Origin: Caccoplasma sp905210875
GTDB taxonomy: Bacteria; Bacteroidota; Bacteroidia; Bacteroidales; UBA11471
NCBI GenBank assembly: GCA_963931635.1
Contig: OZ007034.1
Location: forward strand, 248,001-312,000
Length of the DNA stretch: 64,000 nt
Direction: 5' to 3'
Position numbers and translations under genes: made by a program
In this document: piece after piece, positions 26,506 through 35,281 of the stretch
How the letters are laid out: the number at the start of each line of letters is the position of its first letter
How positions within the stretch are numbered: the first letter of the stretch is position 1
The notes under the pieces: model-generated
What the model was told of the DNA's origin: nothing
Databases searched by the model: none
Seen by the model: only the letters and a program-made list of their open reading frames with translations

Positions 26506-27462
26506 TCACGTCTTATCTTTGACAACAAGTCTCGAAAAGAATCTTTGTCCACTATGCAAAAATATACTTAAGAACCAGCTCAATAAAAATATAACAACGC
26601 CAATAAACGGTTTCAGTTGCTCAAAAAAAGATACTTTTAGAAGCAAAATACCCACCATTACATGATAGATGTAAATATCCAAAGAATATTTTTTCCCAAT
26701 CGAAACCAACCATTGAGGGAAAACAGTTTTGTCGAAAGAGATAAAAAAAAGAAACAAAGCACAAGAAAAAGGGAGTGTCAATAAAGCATAGTCTCCATAG
26801 TTGATGGAAACCCAATGACGTAAAGCATATTCGAGATAGGTTAGAAAAAAAACGACCATTAACACTTTCCACCTTCTTAATCTGAACCAATGCATAATTG
26901 CCTGCTCATGCTGACGTAAATATACCCCGGCCAGTACACATGGAATTCCCCAAAACACAAAATTTCGTCCTAAAAGAATAGAAATTCCTGGCCATGCCAT
27001 CAAAACAACGCCAACTAAATACAAAAAAGGAGCTATACTCAGCAGAAATTTTCTTTTAACATATTTTACAACTACGTACAGACACAACAACACTTCCAAG
27101 TAAGTAGTCAAATACCATAGATGGTATCCAAATGGAGAGCCTAATACAGCCCTGGCAAATAGCTTTTTATATTCACCATAGATAGTAAAATACCCATAAC
27201 ACAGATAATTAAATACTAAATATAGTAAATTATATAATAAAACATATTTAATCATTTTAATAATTCCGTACCGAACTTTATCCACGCTAATACTTCCATC
27301 GGGAGCGACTAAAAAGTAGCCCGAGATTATAAAGAAAACAGGAACTGCGGTTCTAATGATTGGAAATATCAACTCTTGACAAAACAATGGGAAATGTATA
27401 AGAACTACAAAAAAGGCAGATAATGCCTTTAACACATAAAGCGATTGAATTTCTTTTTTCAT
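26506..27462 (-). CDS. Acyltransferase 3 family membrane protein
   Basis: 318 aa, about ten hydrophobic segments. The start LYVLKALSAFFVVLIHFPLF carries the conserved membrane His used by acyltransferase-3 proteins (OafA-like) to move acetyl or succinyl groups onto surface glycans; PVFFIISGYFL is the second family signature. It is visibly AT-rich compared with its neighbours (many A/T-ending codons, AAAATA tracts), which suggests later arrival. It is transcribed alone; a promoter core is at 27482-27489, and I see no clear terminator after it. Likely role: decoration of LPS or capsule. Confidence 0.82.
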   Translation of the reverse strand: MKKEIQSLYVLKALSAFFVVLIHFPLFCQELIFPIIRTAVPVFFIISGYFLVAPDGSISVDKVRYGIIKMIKYVLLYNLLYLVFNYLCYGYFTIYGEYKKLFARAVLGSPFGYHLWYLTTYLEVLLCLYVVVKYVKRKFLLSIAPFLYLVGVVLMAWPGISILLGRNFVFWGIPCVLAGVYLRQHEQAIMHWFRLRRWKVLMVVFFLTYLEYALRHWVSINYGDYALLTLPFSCALFLFFISFDKTVFPQWLVSIGKKYSLDIYIYHVMVGILLLKVSFFEQLKPFIGVVIFLLSWFLSIFLHSGQRFFSRLVVKDKT

Positions 27463-27481
27463 GTCGAATTAAAAAGTCCAA

Positions 27482-27489
27482 CAAATATA
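27482..27489 (-). promoter_or_regulatory. Promoter core for the acyltransferase gene
   Basis: Exact TATATTTG on the minus strand, 20 bases before the start codon, inside a very AT-rich stretch. Confidence 0.45.
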
Positions 27490-27592
27490 TAAATATTTTT
27501 ATCCCAAAACTCTATAAACGCAGAATACTCCGACATCTTCGAGCCTTAACCAATACAATCTCTCCTACGAATAAATTTTTATTGCAGAAAGG

Positions 27593-27621
27593 TTGGCAGA
27601 AACATTTTTTTTGTACTTTTG
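27593..27621 (+). promoter_or_regulatory. Promoter of pyrBI
   Basis: TTG at 27593-27595, 18-base spacer, exact core TACTTTTG at 27614-27621. The transcript would carry a leader of about 160 bases before pyrB. Together with the acyltransferase promoter and the leader this accounts for the gap 27463-27790. Confidence 0.65.
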
Positions 27622-27686
27622 TGTGATATATGAAACGGGTGATGAAACATAGGGTCGTAACAAGGCATAAGGAGCGACAGCTCGTT

Positions 27687-27785
27687 ATGGAAAACGTTGT
27701 TTCTCATCTGTTAAGCCCCCGACCGACCGGAACGCCGCCAGCGACCGTATCGGTCTTTTTTGTGTCTTATCCTTTCAAATAATAA
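27687..27785 (+). CDS. Candidate pyrBI leader peptide ORF
   Basis: A 31-codon ORF (ATG at 27687, tandem TAA at 27780-27785) that ends 5 bases before the pyrB start. AAGGAG at 27669-27674 precedes it, an unusual feature in this phylum, though the 12-base spacing is long. The frame is also open to ATG codons at 27642 and 27630. It runs straight through a small terminator-like hairpin (GACCG-TAT-CGGTC followed by six T). This layout is like the enterobacterial pyrBI leader, where translation close behind RNA polymerase prevents termination when UTP is low. The similarity is in layout, not in sequence. Confidence 0.4.
27743..27761 (+). terminator. Terminator-like hairpin in the pyrBI leader
   Basis: GACCG at 27743-27747, loop TAT, CGGTC at 27751-27755, then six T. 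The 3-prime arm can instead pair with either of two upstream GACCG copies at 27721-27725 and 27725-27729 region, so alternative structures are possible. Short stem; activity uncertain. Confidence 0.45.
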
Positions 27786-27790
27786 ACACT

Positions 27791-28714
27791 ATGAGAAGAA
27801 ACGAGAGTTTAGTATCTATCACCGATTATTCCAAAGAAGAAATCTTGGAAGTGCTGGAAACAGCCAAACTCTTTGAGAAAAATCCCAATCGCCACGTTCT
27901 CGACGGCAAGGTTATCGCCACCCTGTTTTTTGAGCCCTCCACCCGCACCCGACTGAGTTTCGAGACGGCCGTAAACCGGCTGGGCGGCCGCATCATCGGC
28001 TTCTCCGACGCCTCGACCACCAGTTCGACCAAAGGTGAGACACTGAAAGACACCATCATCATGGTGAGCAACTATGTCGACCTCATCATCATGCGTCACT
28101 ACCTCGACGGAGCCGCCCGCTACGCCTCGGAGGTGTCGCCCAAACCCATCATCAACGCCGGCGACGGGTCGAACCAACACCCTTCGCAGACGATGCTCGA
28201 CCTCTACTCCATCTACAAGACACAAGGCACTCTCGAAAATCTCAACATCACCATGGTAGGCGACCTCAAATACGGCCGCACGGTACACTCGCTGCTCATG
28301 GCCATGTCGCACTTCCACCCTACGTTCCACTTTGTGGCTCCCGACGAATTGAAGATGCCCGAAGAATACAAAATCTACTGTGACAAGCTGGGTATCGCCT
28401 ACACCGAACAGCACGACTTCACCGAAGAGATTATCAACCAAGCCGACATTCTCTACATGACTCGCGTGCAACGCGAGCGGTTTACCGACCTGATGGAATA
28501 CGAGAAGGTGAAAAACGTCTACACCCTGCGCAACGCCATGCTCGAAAACAGCAAGCCCAACCTGCGTATTCTGCACCCCCTGCCCCGGGTCAACGAGATT
28601 GCCTACGATGTCGACAACAACCCCAAGGCATACTACTTCGAGCAGGCCAAGAACGGCCTCTATGCCCGCCAAGCCATCATCTGCAAAGTACTGGGCATCA
28701 AAATCAACGACTAA
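27791..28714 (+). CDS. pyrB: Aspartate carbamoyltransferase catalytic chain
   Basis: 307 aa, the size of PyrB that pairs with a PyrI regulatory chain. It condenses carbamoyl phosphate and aspartate to carbamoyl aspartate, first committed step of pyrimidine synthesis. The carbamoyl-phosphate loop EPSTRTRLSFE is at about 48-58, the swinging SSTKGETL loop near 78-85 and the HPLPRVNEI aspartate-binding loop near 262. pyrI follows after 24 bases. Confidence 0.96.
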   Translation: MRRNESLVSITDYSKEEILEVLETAKLFEKNPNRHVLDGKVIATLFFEPSTRTRLSFETAVNRLGGRIIGFSDASTTSSTKGETLKDTIIMVSNYVDLIIMRHYLDGAARYASEVSPKPIINAGDGSNQHPSQTMLDLYSIYKTQGTLENLNITMVGDLKYGRTVHSLLMAMSHFHPTFHFVAPDELKMPEEYKIYCDKLGIAYTEQHDFTEEIINQADILYMTRVQRERFTDLMEYEKVKNVYTLRNAMLENSKPNLRILHPLPRVNEIAYDVDNNPKAYYFEQAKNGLYARQAIICKVLGIKIND

Positions 28715-28738
28715 TCTCACCTCAAAAAGATTTTCACC

Positions 28739-29200
28739 ATGGAACTATCCGATAAAGAACTGAAAGTCGCCGCCCTCGAAAACGGCACCGTCATCGACCA
28801 CATACCCTCGGAACAACTGTTCAAAGTCGTTTCGCTGCTCCATCTCGACCACATCGACAAGAACATTACCATCGGCAATAACCTGTGCAGCAAAAAAATA
28901 GGTAAAAAGGGCATCATAAAAATCGCCGACACCTATTTCAAGGAAGACGAGCTGAACAAAATTGCCATACTTGCCCCCAACGCCAAAATCAACATCATCA
29001 AGAATTACGCCGTCATCAGCAAACAGACGGTCAGCCTGCCCGATGAGTTGCGCGACATCATACGCTGCGCCAACCCCAAGTGCATCACCAACAACGAGCC
29101 GATGCCCACGGTCTTCGACGTTATCGACAAAGAACATATCGTCGTGAAATGCCGTTACTGCGAGCAAGCCATCACCAAAGAAGAAATCAAGCTCAAATAG
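28739..29200 (+). CDS. pyrI: Aspartate carbamoyltransferase regulatory chain
   Basis: 153 aa. N-terminal nucleotide-binding domain (VAALENGTVIDHIPS) and C-terminal zinc domain with four Cys in RCANPKCITNNEP and KCRYCEQAI. It binds CTP/ATP and makes the PyrB trimers allosteric. Its presence implies feedback control of the enzyme in addition to any leader control of the operon. Confidence 0.96.
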   Translation: MELSDKELKVAALENGTVIDHIPSEQLFKVVSLLHLDHIDKNITIGNNLCSKKIGKKGIIKIADTYFKEDELNKIAILAPNAKINIIKNYAVISKQTVSLPDELRDIIRCANPKCITNNEPMPTVFDVIDKEHIVVKCRYCEQAITKEEIKLK

Positions 29201-29207
29201 CCAGGCC

Positions 29208-29807
29208 ATGGAGAAACAGCGCATAAGCCCTTCGGGCGAAAAGACGGCTTGGAAACCGGGCACAATGATATATCCGCTGCCGGCGGCCCTCATCAGCTGC
29301 GGAGCCACCCCCGACGAATACAACGTACTCACGGCCAGTTGGGTGGGAACGATATGCAGCAACCCGCCCATGTGCTATGTATCGATACGGCCCGAACGTT
29401 ACTCCCACCCCATTATCGAGCGCAACATGGCATTCGTCATCAACCTCACCACCGAAGAGCTGGCTCGCGTTACCGACTGGTGCGGCGTGCGCTCGGGCAA
29501 AGACTACGACAAGTTTGCCGAGTGCGGTCTCACACCCGTACCCTCCGACAAGGTAGCAGCGCCCTACATCAAGGAGGCACCGCTGAGTATCGAATGCAAT
29601 GTGCGCGAAGTGCTGCACCTGGGAAGCCACGACATGTTCATCGCCGACGTGGAAGGTGTGCTGGCCGACAACGCCTACATCGATGCCGAAACCGGAGCAT
29701 TCGACATGGAGAAAGCCGGCCTGCTGGTCTACTCTCACGGCCACTACTACAAGACGGGTGAGCCCATCGGCAAGTTCGGCTGGTCGGTCGAGAAAAAAAG
29801 AAAATGA
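29208..29807 (+). CDS. Flavin reductase family protein
   Basis: 199 aa with the FMN-binding split-barrel fold: PLPAALISCGATPDEYNVLTASWVGTICSNPPMCYVSI is typical of the flavin-reductase-like domain (quoted here only in outline: PLPAALISCG ... NVLTASWVG). The family reduces or binds FMN; substrates differ and cannot be told here. It follows pyrI after 7 bases, so it is probably cotranscribed, although no link with pyrimidine synthesis is known to me. No signal peptide. Confidence 0.85.
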   Translation: MEKQRISPSGEKTAWKPGTMIYPLPAALISCGATPDEYNVLTASWVGTICSNPPMCYVSIRPERYSHPIIERNMAFVINLTTEELARVTDWCGVRSGKDYDKFAECGLTPVPSDKVAAPYIKEAPLSIECNVREVLHLGSHDMFIADVEGVLADNAYIDAETGAFDMEKAGLLVYSHGHYYKTGEPIGKFGWSVEKKRK

Positions 29808-29848
29808 TTTTTCACGCAAGACTTGCCACACAAGCCACAAAAAAAGAT

Positions 29849-29856
29849 TATCTTTG
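29849..29856 (+). promoter_or_regulatory. Promoter core for glyA
   Basis: Exact TATCTTTG 50 bases before the glyA start codon. Confidence 0.55.
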
Positions 29857-29905
29857 CCCTTTCTTTCAACTTATAGCGGAACACTAAAAAATTAATTCAA
29901 AAGCA

Positions 29906-31186
29906 ATGAAGAGAGACAACGCCATTTTCGACATCATCGCCCGCGAACGTCAGCGTCAGATGAAAGGCATCGAACTTATCGCCTCGGAAAATTTTGTCAG
30001 TGACCAGGTTATGGAAGCCATGGGTTCCTGTCTGACCAACAAATATGCCGAAGGCTATCCCGGCAAACGCTACTATGGCGGTTGCGAGGTGGTAGACCAG
30101 TCGGAACAACTTGCCATCGACCGGCTGAAAGAGATTTTCAATGCCGAATGGGCCAACGTACAACCCCACTCGGGAGCCCAAGCCAACATGGCCGTATTTA
30201 TGGCCGTACTGAACCCCGGCGACAAATTCCTCGGTCTGAACCTCTCGCACGGCGGACACCTCTCACACGGTTCGCCCGTCAACTTCTCGGGACTGATGTT
30301 CCAACCGCTTGAATACGGCGTAAAAGAAGATACCGGATATGTCGATTATGACATGATGGAAGAGGTGGCCTTGCGCGAACGTCCGAAACTGATTATCGGT
30401 GGTGCATCGGCCTACTCCCGCGAATGGGACTACGCCCGCATGCGTCGTATCGCCGACGAGATAGGCGCTATCTTAATGATTGATATGGCTCACCCCGCCG
30501 GACTCATCGCTGCCGGGCTGCTCGACAACCCGCTGAAATATGCCCACATCGTAACCTCGACCACCCACAAGACCCTCCGCGGCCCGCGTGGCGGTATCAT
30601 CTTGATGGGTAAAGACTTTGACAACCCTTGGGGCAAAACCACTCCCAAAGGCGAAATCAAGAAAATGTCGGCACTGCTCGACTCGGCCGTATTCCCCGGC
30701 GTACAGGGCGGCCCGCTCGAACACGTCATTGCCGCCAAAGCCGTAGCTTTCGGCGAAGCGCTGCAACCCGAATACAAGGAATACCAGAAACAGGTGAAGA
30801 AAAATGCCGCCGTCATGGCCCAGGCCTTCATCGACAAGGGTTACAAGATTATCTCCAACGGTACCGACAACCACTGCATGCTCATCGACCTGCGCACCAA
30901 ATTCCCCGAACTCACCGGTAAGGTGGCCGAGAAAGCACTTGTCGCTGCCGACATCACTGCCAACAAGAACATGGTACCCTTCGACAGCCGTTCGCCGTTC
31001 CAGACATCGGGTATCCGACTGGGAACACCGGCCATCACCACCCGCGGCGCCAAGGAAGACCTCATGCTCGAAATCGTAGAAATGATCGACACCGTACTCA
31101 AAGCTCCCGAAAACGATACCGTCATCAAGAGCGTACGCGATAAAGTCAACGAAACGATGAAAGCATATCCCCTGTTTGCTTACTAA
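29906..31186 (+). CDS. glyA: Serine hydroxymethyltransferase
   Basis: 426 aa, usual bacterial length. PLP enzyme that converts serine and tetrahydrofolate to glycine and methylene-THF, the main source of one-carbon units. ELIASENFVS, the GKRYYGGCEVVD block and VTSTTHKTLRGPRGG are intact; Lys222 in THKTLRG is the Schiff-base lysine. Single-gene transcript with its own promoter core and a strong terminator 20 bases after the stop. Confidence 0.97.
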   Translation: MKRDNAIFDIIARERQRQMKGIELIASENFVSDQVMEAMGSCLTNKYAEGYPGKRYYGGCEVVDQSEQLAIDRLKEIFNAEWANVQPHSGAQANMAVFMAVLNPGDKFLGLNLSHGGHLSHGSPVNFSGLMFQPLEYGVKEDTGYVDYDMMEEVALRERPKLIIGGASAYSREWDYARMRRIADEIGAILMIDMAHPAGLIAAGLLDNPLKYAHIVTSTTHKTLRGPRGGIILMGKDFDNPWGKTTPKGEIKKMSALLDSAVFPGVQGGPLEHVIAAKAVAFGEALQPEYKEYQKQVKKNAAVMAQAFIDKGYKIISNGTDNHCMLIDLRTKFPELTGKVAEKALVAADITANKNMVPFDSRSPFQTSGIRLGTPAITTRGAKEDLMLEIVEMIDTVLKAPENDTVIKSVRDKVNETMKAYPLFAY

Positions 31187-31204
31187 AAAAAACTTCTATC
31201 CTCA

Positions 31205-31241
31205 ATGGGCAGACTATTCAACATAGTCTGCCCATTTTTTT
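31205..31241 (+). terminator. Terminator after glyA
   Basis: 13-bp perfect stem (31205-31217 with 31223-31235), 5-base loop and a seven-T tract. Confidence 0.93.
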
Positions 31242-31286
31242 CACCATTTTGCACAAAAAAAACGCATACTACTCTCTTAAACATTG

Positions 31287-31294
31287 TATATTTG
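31287..31294 (+). promoter_or_regulatory. Promoter core for the pectinolytic fusion gene
   Basis: Exact TATATTTG, 32 bases before the start codon at 31327. Confidence 0.55.
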
Positions 31295-31326
31295 ACCACT
31301 ACAAATACACCCCAAATAAATTTACC

Positions 31327-34300
31327 ATGAAAAAATTGATTACTCTTCTGGGTGCGTGCTGCGCGCTTTCCCTCCAAGCTCAACAATACGACCCACCCTG
31401 CGTTGTCGAGCAGTGGAGCAATGCTTCGACCTGCGAAAAAGTCATCGACATCAATTTCTCCGACGCCGACATGCCCGATACTTGGCCGGGTGGTACCGGT
31501 ATCGCCTGCCCCTCATACAGCGACGGAGGCTACCACAACGGTATTCTCGAAGTGTCCCTCTACGAGGGTGGTGAAAAAAGCGCACACACCTATCCGCTGC
31601 TTTTCCACAACTGTACCTTTGCCAACCAAAATTCCAACAACGGTTATGCCGCTGCCACGGCTGCCTTTGCCCGACAGTACTACGAGGGTCAGAACGCCAC
31701 ACAGAAAAACGACTGGACCCAACCGGGACACACCGTCTACCTCGAAGACGAAATCACCTACACCAACGGTAAGCCGACCCACGGCATCGCCGGCTACGTC
31801 CACCTGTGCCGCGACGTCGCCACAACCGATACCAACGGCAACAAAGTGAGCATGCACGGATGGATTGAAATCGACCATATACCCTACGTCGAACGCGTGC
31901 AATGGTCGTGGTCGTCATCGTCGTGGGGGCGCGGCATGAAGTGCGACTACAAGATAGGCGACGGCGAGTGGCAACCCCTGGTGTGGATGGGAAGCAATCG
32001 CCAGAAAAACGGCTACACCGTATACAGTGACCAAGGCTATTTCATGGAGAATATTATCGACGCCTCTGACGTCTCGCTGCGCTGGCGCATCTGGGACGGC
32101 GACCCGGGAACCACCACGTTCCAGACCGACGCCTCGGGAAATCCCGTCTTCAACGTCGCCATCGACCCCTACGGGCAACAACAGCCGGTGAAGATACACA
32201 AGATACAAATCTTCGGCAACCCCATCTCGGCCGAGCAAGCCTCGTATGCCAGGGAGAACCCGGTTTCAGACGTAGGCGACATTACCTTCGGCGGTGGTGA
32301 AACCGACCCCGACGATCCCGACGACTCGCAAGATGAAGACGTGCCCTGCACATTCAGTATCGTGGCTCCCGACGGCAGCGGCGACTACACCACCATACAG
32401 GCCGCCATCGATGCCGTAGCCGACGGTACACGCGGCATCATTTTCATACGCAACGGCATCTACGAAGAGAACCTCTACGCCGGTACATCGGACAACAAGA
32501 ACAAATACATCAGCCTCATCGGCGAAAGCCGCGACGGCACCATACTTACCTCATCGACCGACCGCGGCAGCGCCCACCCCCAAAACAACTATACCGACTG
32601 CGCCGCACTGAATGTCTTTGTCAAGAAATTCTATGCCGAGAATCTCACCATACGCAACACGGCCGGCAACGTGGGACAGGCCGAGGCCCTCTACACGGCC
32701 GGCGATGCCCACATCTTCAACAACTGCAAAATCAGCGGATTCCAGGACACATATAAGTCCAACTCGGGCAGCCGGGGCTATTTCTACAACTGCCTCATCG
32801 AGGGCGCTACCGACTTTATCTACGACAGCGGCCTCGAATGGTTTGAGAACTGCACCATCAACTGCCTGCCCGGTGGCAGCTACATCACCGCAGCCGCCGA
32901 CGCCTCGCTGAAAATGACTCAAGTGCTTTACCCGCAACTCTCCGACGCCACTTTCTATGCCGGACTCTTCTTCAACCGCTGCCACATTACCGCCGCCGAC
33001 GGAGTAGCCAACGACAGCTACTACCTGGGACGTCCATGGAAAGAGATGTGCGGAACCGCCTTTATCAACTGCACCCTCGGTTCTCATATCAAAAGCGCCG
33101 GCTGGGCTACCTGGAACGGTACCGAAAACACGGCCTCGTACTATGAGTACAACAATGTCGATACCGAAGGAAACCCTGTCGACGTGTCGCAGCGCGTCGC
33201 ATGGAGCCACCAGGCCACCCAGGCCGAATACGACGCCTACTTCAACACCACATTCCTGTACAAGGCACAGAACCCCAACGAACTGTTCGACCCCGAGAGT
33301 CTGCTGGCCGGCATCAAAGCCCCCGGCCGTGCAACCATCAGCGGAAAAGAACTCTCCTGGGAAGCGGTGGACAATGCCGCCGGATATATGGTTATGCGCA
33401 ACGACAAGGTGGTAGCCTTTACCACAGAAACCACTTACGAGGCCGACGACAACACGGCCGCATGGAACGTGAAAGCCGTATCGCAACGCGGCATCACCAG
33501 CCAGGCCGCCTCGTGCAAGGATCCTCTCACGGCCTTCCCTACGGCCGAGGGATTCGGCAAGTATGCCTCAGGAGGCCGCGGCGGTAAGGTGGTAACGGTA
33601 ACCAATCTCAACGACAGCGGCGAAGGGTCGCTGCGCTGGGCCTTTGAGCAATACAAAGACCAGCCTCTGACCATCGTATTTGCCGTGTCGGGCGAAATCA
33701 TCCTGCAATCGGAAATGAAAATCAACCGCAAGAACTGGACACTGGCAGGACAGACCGCTCCCGGCGACGGTATTGTCATCACCCACCACAAGATGAACTT
33801 CGGCGGCTCTGAAAACTTCATCGTGCGCAACGTTCGCTTCCGCATCGGACAGAAAGACGCTCAGGGAAATATTCTCGCCGAAAACGCCTGCGGCGCCGAG
33901 AACTGTACCAACTTCATCTTCGACCACTGCACCTTCGGCTGGTCGGTCGAAGAGAACATGAACGTCTTCGACTCCCACTTCCACACCGTGCAATACTGCA
34001 TCGTACACGAAGGGCTCTACAATGCCGGACACTCCAAGGGTGCCCGCGGATATGGCTGCCAATGGGGCGGTTCGCCGGCCACCTACCACCACAACCTGCT
34101 GGCACACAACAACAGCCGGAGCTGCCGTTTCAACGGAGCCCGTGGCGAAGACTATGTCGTATATCTCGAATACATCAACAACGTAAACTACAACTGGGGA
34201 AGCCGTCTGGGCTGCTATGGCGGCGAGAACACGGCCGACATTACCGAATACAACGGACTGAACTCTGCCCACGAATGCAACTTCGTCAACAACTATTACC

Positions 34301-35181
34301 GGCCGGGCAAGAACACTACGAGCCAGACCTTCGTCGCCCCCTCCTACGCCCGCGACGGAGCCACGTCGTGGGGTCCCTCGCAATGGTACATCAACGGCAA
34401 TGTCATGCACGGAAACACTTCGGTAACCACCAACAACTGGAACGGCGTGGCCCCTGATGCCGGATACTCTCTCGCCCAACTGCGCGTCGACACCCTTATC
34501 GTGCCACAACTCAACTACTACCGCTGGACGCTGCCCGTGCGCTATGGCGAATATGATTTCGACACCTACGCCTATGCTGCCGGTGAATACGAAACCGCCC
34601 AGGAGGCCTACGAGACCGTTCTCGAAAAAGCCGGTACCATCAACCGCGACGCCATCGAACGTCGCATCGTCGACGATGTACGCAACGGTACCACCACCTA
34701 CGGGGGCAGCAAAGGCAACGGTATCATCGACACCGAAAACGATGCCGAGGGATTCATCGCCTACTCGACCGACTATACCGTACCGACCGACAGCGATGGC
34801 GACGGTATGCCCGACTCCTGGGAAACGGCCCACGGCCTCAACCCCCAGGTTGCCGACAACAACATGGTCAACAGCGACGGATACACCGCGCTCGAAGTCT
34901 ACCTCAACAGCCTCATGGGCGAAGAGATGGATACCCACTTCACCAGCGGCATCGTTGCTGCCGAGAGTGAAGAATACAACGTGTGGTATGCCGACGGACA
35001 GTTGCACATTGGCTCTGCCGCAGGACAGCCGGTTGTTGTTGCCAATGCGGCCGGAGAGACTGTACTGCTCACTCGGGCCAACACCGAAAGTCTCAGCCTC
35101 GAACGCCTGCCAAGAGGGTTCTACATCGTCAGCCTCACTCAACCGAGCGGGAAACGCGAGACCTTGAAAATCATTCGCTAA
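31327..35181 (+). CDS. Secreted pectin methylesterase (CE8) - pectate lyase (PL1) fusion
   Basis: 1284 aa from the ATG at 31327 (signal peptide MKKLITLLGACCALSLQAQ); the frame is open 26 codons further up but those lack signal features. Order: an unassigned N-terminal domain (~25-335); a CE8 pectin esterase (~339-690) with SGFQDTY, GATDFIYDSG and LGRPWKE motifs; a fibronectin-like linker; a PL1 pectate lyase parallel beta-helix (~737-1110) with the NLNDSGEGSLR and FIFDHCTFGWS repeats; a calcium-binding TDSDGDGMPDSWE repeat (~1154); and a C-terminal ~70-residue domain ending in IVSLTQPSGKRETLKIIR, like a type IX secretion sorting domain. It should de-esterify and then cleave homogalacturonan. 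It is not within a visible SusC/SusD locus. Confidence 0.88.
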   Translation: MKKLITLLGACCALSLQAQQYDPPCVVEQWSNASTCEKVIDINFSDADMPDTWPGGTGIACPSYSDGGYHNGILEVSLYEGGEKSAHTYPLLFHNCTFANQNSNNGYAAATAAFARQYYEGQNATQKNDWTQPGHTVYLEDEITYTNGKPTHGIAGYVHLCRDVATTDTNGNKVSMHGWIEIDHIPYVERVQWSWSSSSWGRGMKCDYKIGDGEWQPLVWMGSNRQKNGYTVYSDQGYFMENIIDASDVSLRWRIWDGDPGTTTFQTDASGNPVFNVAIDPYGQQQPVKIHKIQIFGNPISAEQASYARENPVSDVGDITFGGGETDPDDPDDSQDEDVPCTFSIVAPDGSGDYTTIQAAIDAVADGTRGIIFIRNGIYEENLYAGTSDNKNKYISLIGESRDGTILTSSTDRGSAHPQNNYTDCAALNVFVKKFYAENLTIRNTAGNVGQAEALYTAGDAHIFNNCKISGFQDTYKSNSGSRGYFYNCLIEGATDFIYDSGLEWFENCTINCLPGGSYITAAADASLKMTQVLYPQLSDATFYAGLFFNRCHITAADGVANDSYYLGRPWKEMCGTAFINCTLGSHIKSAGWATWNGTENTASYYEYNNVDTEGNPVDVSQRVAWSHQATQAEYDAYFNTTFLYKAQNPNELFDPESLLAGIKAPGRATISGKELSWEAVDNAAGYMVMRNDKVVAFTTETTYEADDNTAAWNVKAVSQRGITSQAASCKDPLTAFPTAEGFGKYASGGRGGKVVTVTNLNDSGEGSLRWAFEQYKDQPLTIVFAVSGEIILQSEMKINRKNWTLAGQTAPGDGIVITHHKMNFGGSENFIVRNVRFRIGQKDAQGNILAENACGAENCTNFIFDHCTFGWSVEENMNVFDSHFHTVQYCIVHEGLYNAGHSKGARGYGCQWGGSPATYHHNLLAHNNSRSCRFNGARGEDYVVYLEYINNVNYNWGSRLGCYGGENTADITEYNGLNSAHECNFVNNYYRPGKNTTSQTFVAPSYARDGATSWGPSQWYINGNVMHGNTSVTTNNWNGVAPDAGYSLAQLRVDTLIVPQLNYYRWTLPVRYGEYDFDTYAYAAGEYETAQEAYETVLEKAGTINRDAIERRIVDDVRNGTTTYGGSKGNGIIDTENDAEGFIAYSTDYTVPTDSDGDGMPDSWETAHGLNPQVADNNMVNSDGYTALEVYLNSLMGEEMDTHFTSGIVAAESEEYNVWYADGQLHIGSAAGQPVVVANAAGETVLLTRANTESLSLERLPRGFYIVSLTQPSGKRETLKIIR

Positions 35182-35215
35182 AAGAGGCCATACCAACGGC
35201 ACTTCTATATAACCG

Positions 35216-35260
35216 GACATCGCCTCCCGACCACATGTGGTCGGGAGGCGATGTCTTTTT
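35216..35260 (+). terminator. Terminator after the pectinolytic gene
   Basis: A perfect 40-base palindrome (20 + 20 bp, 35216-35255) followed by TTTTT. It lies 35 bases after the stop codon. Confidence 0.92.
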
Positions 35261-35281
35261 CGGCTCTGCCGCAACAGAACA

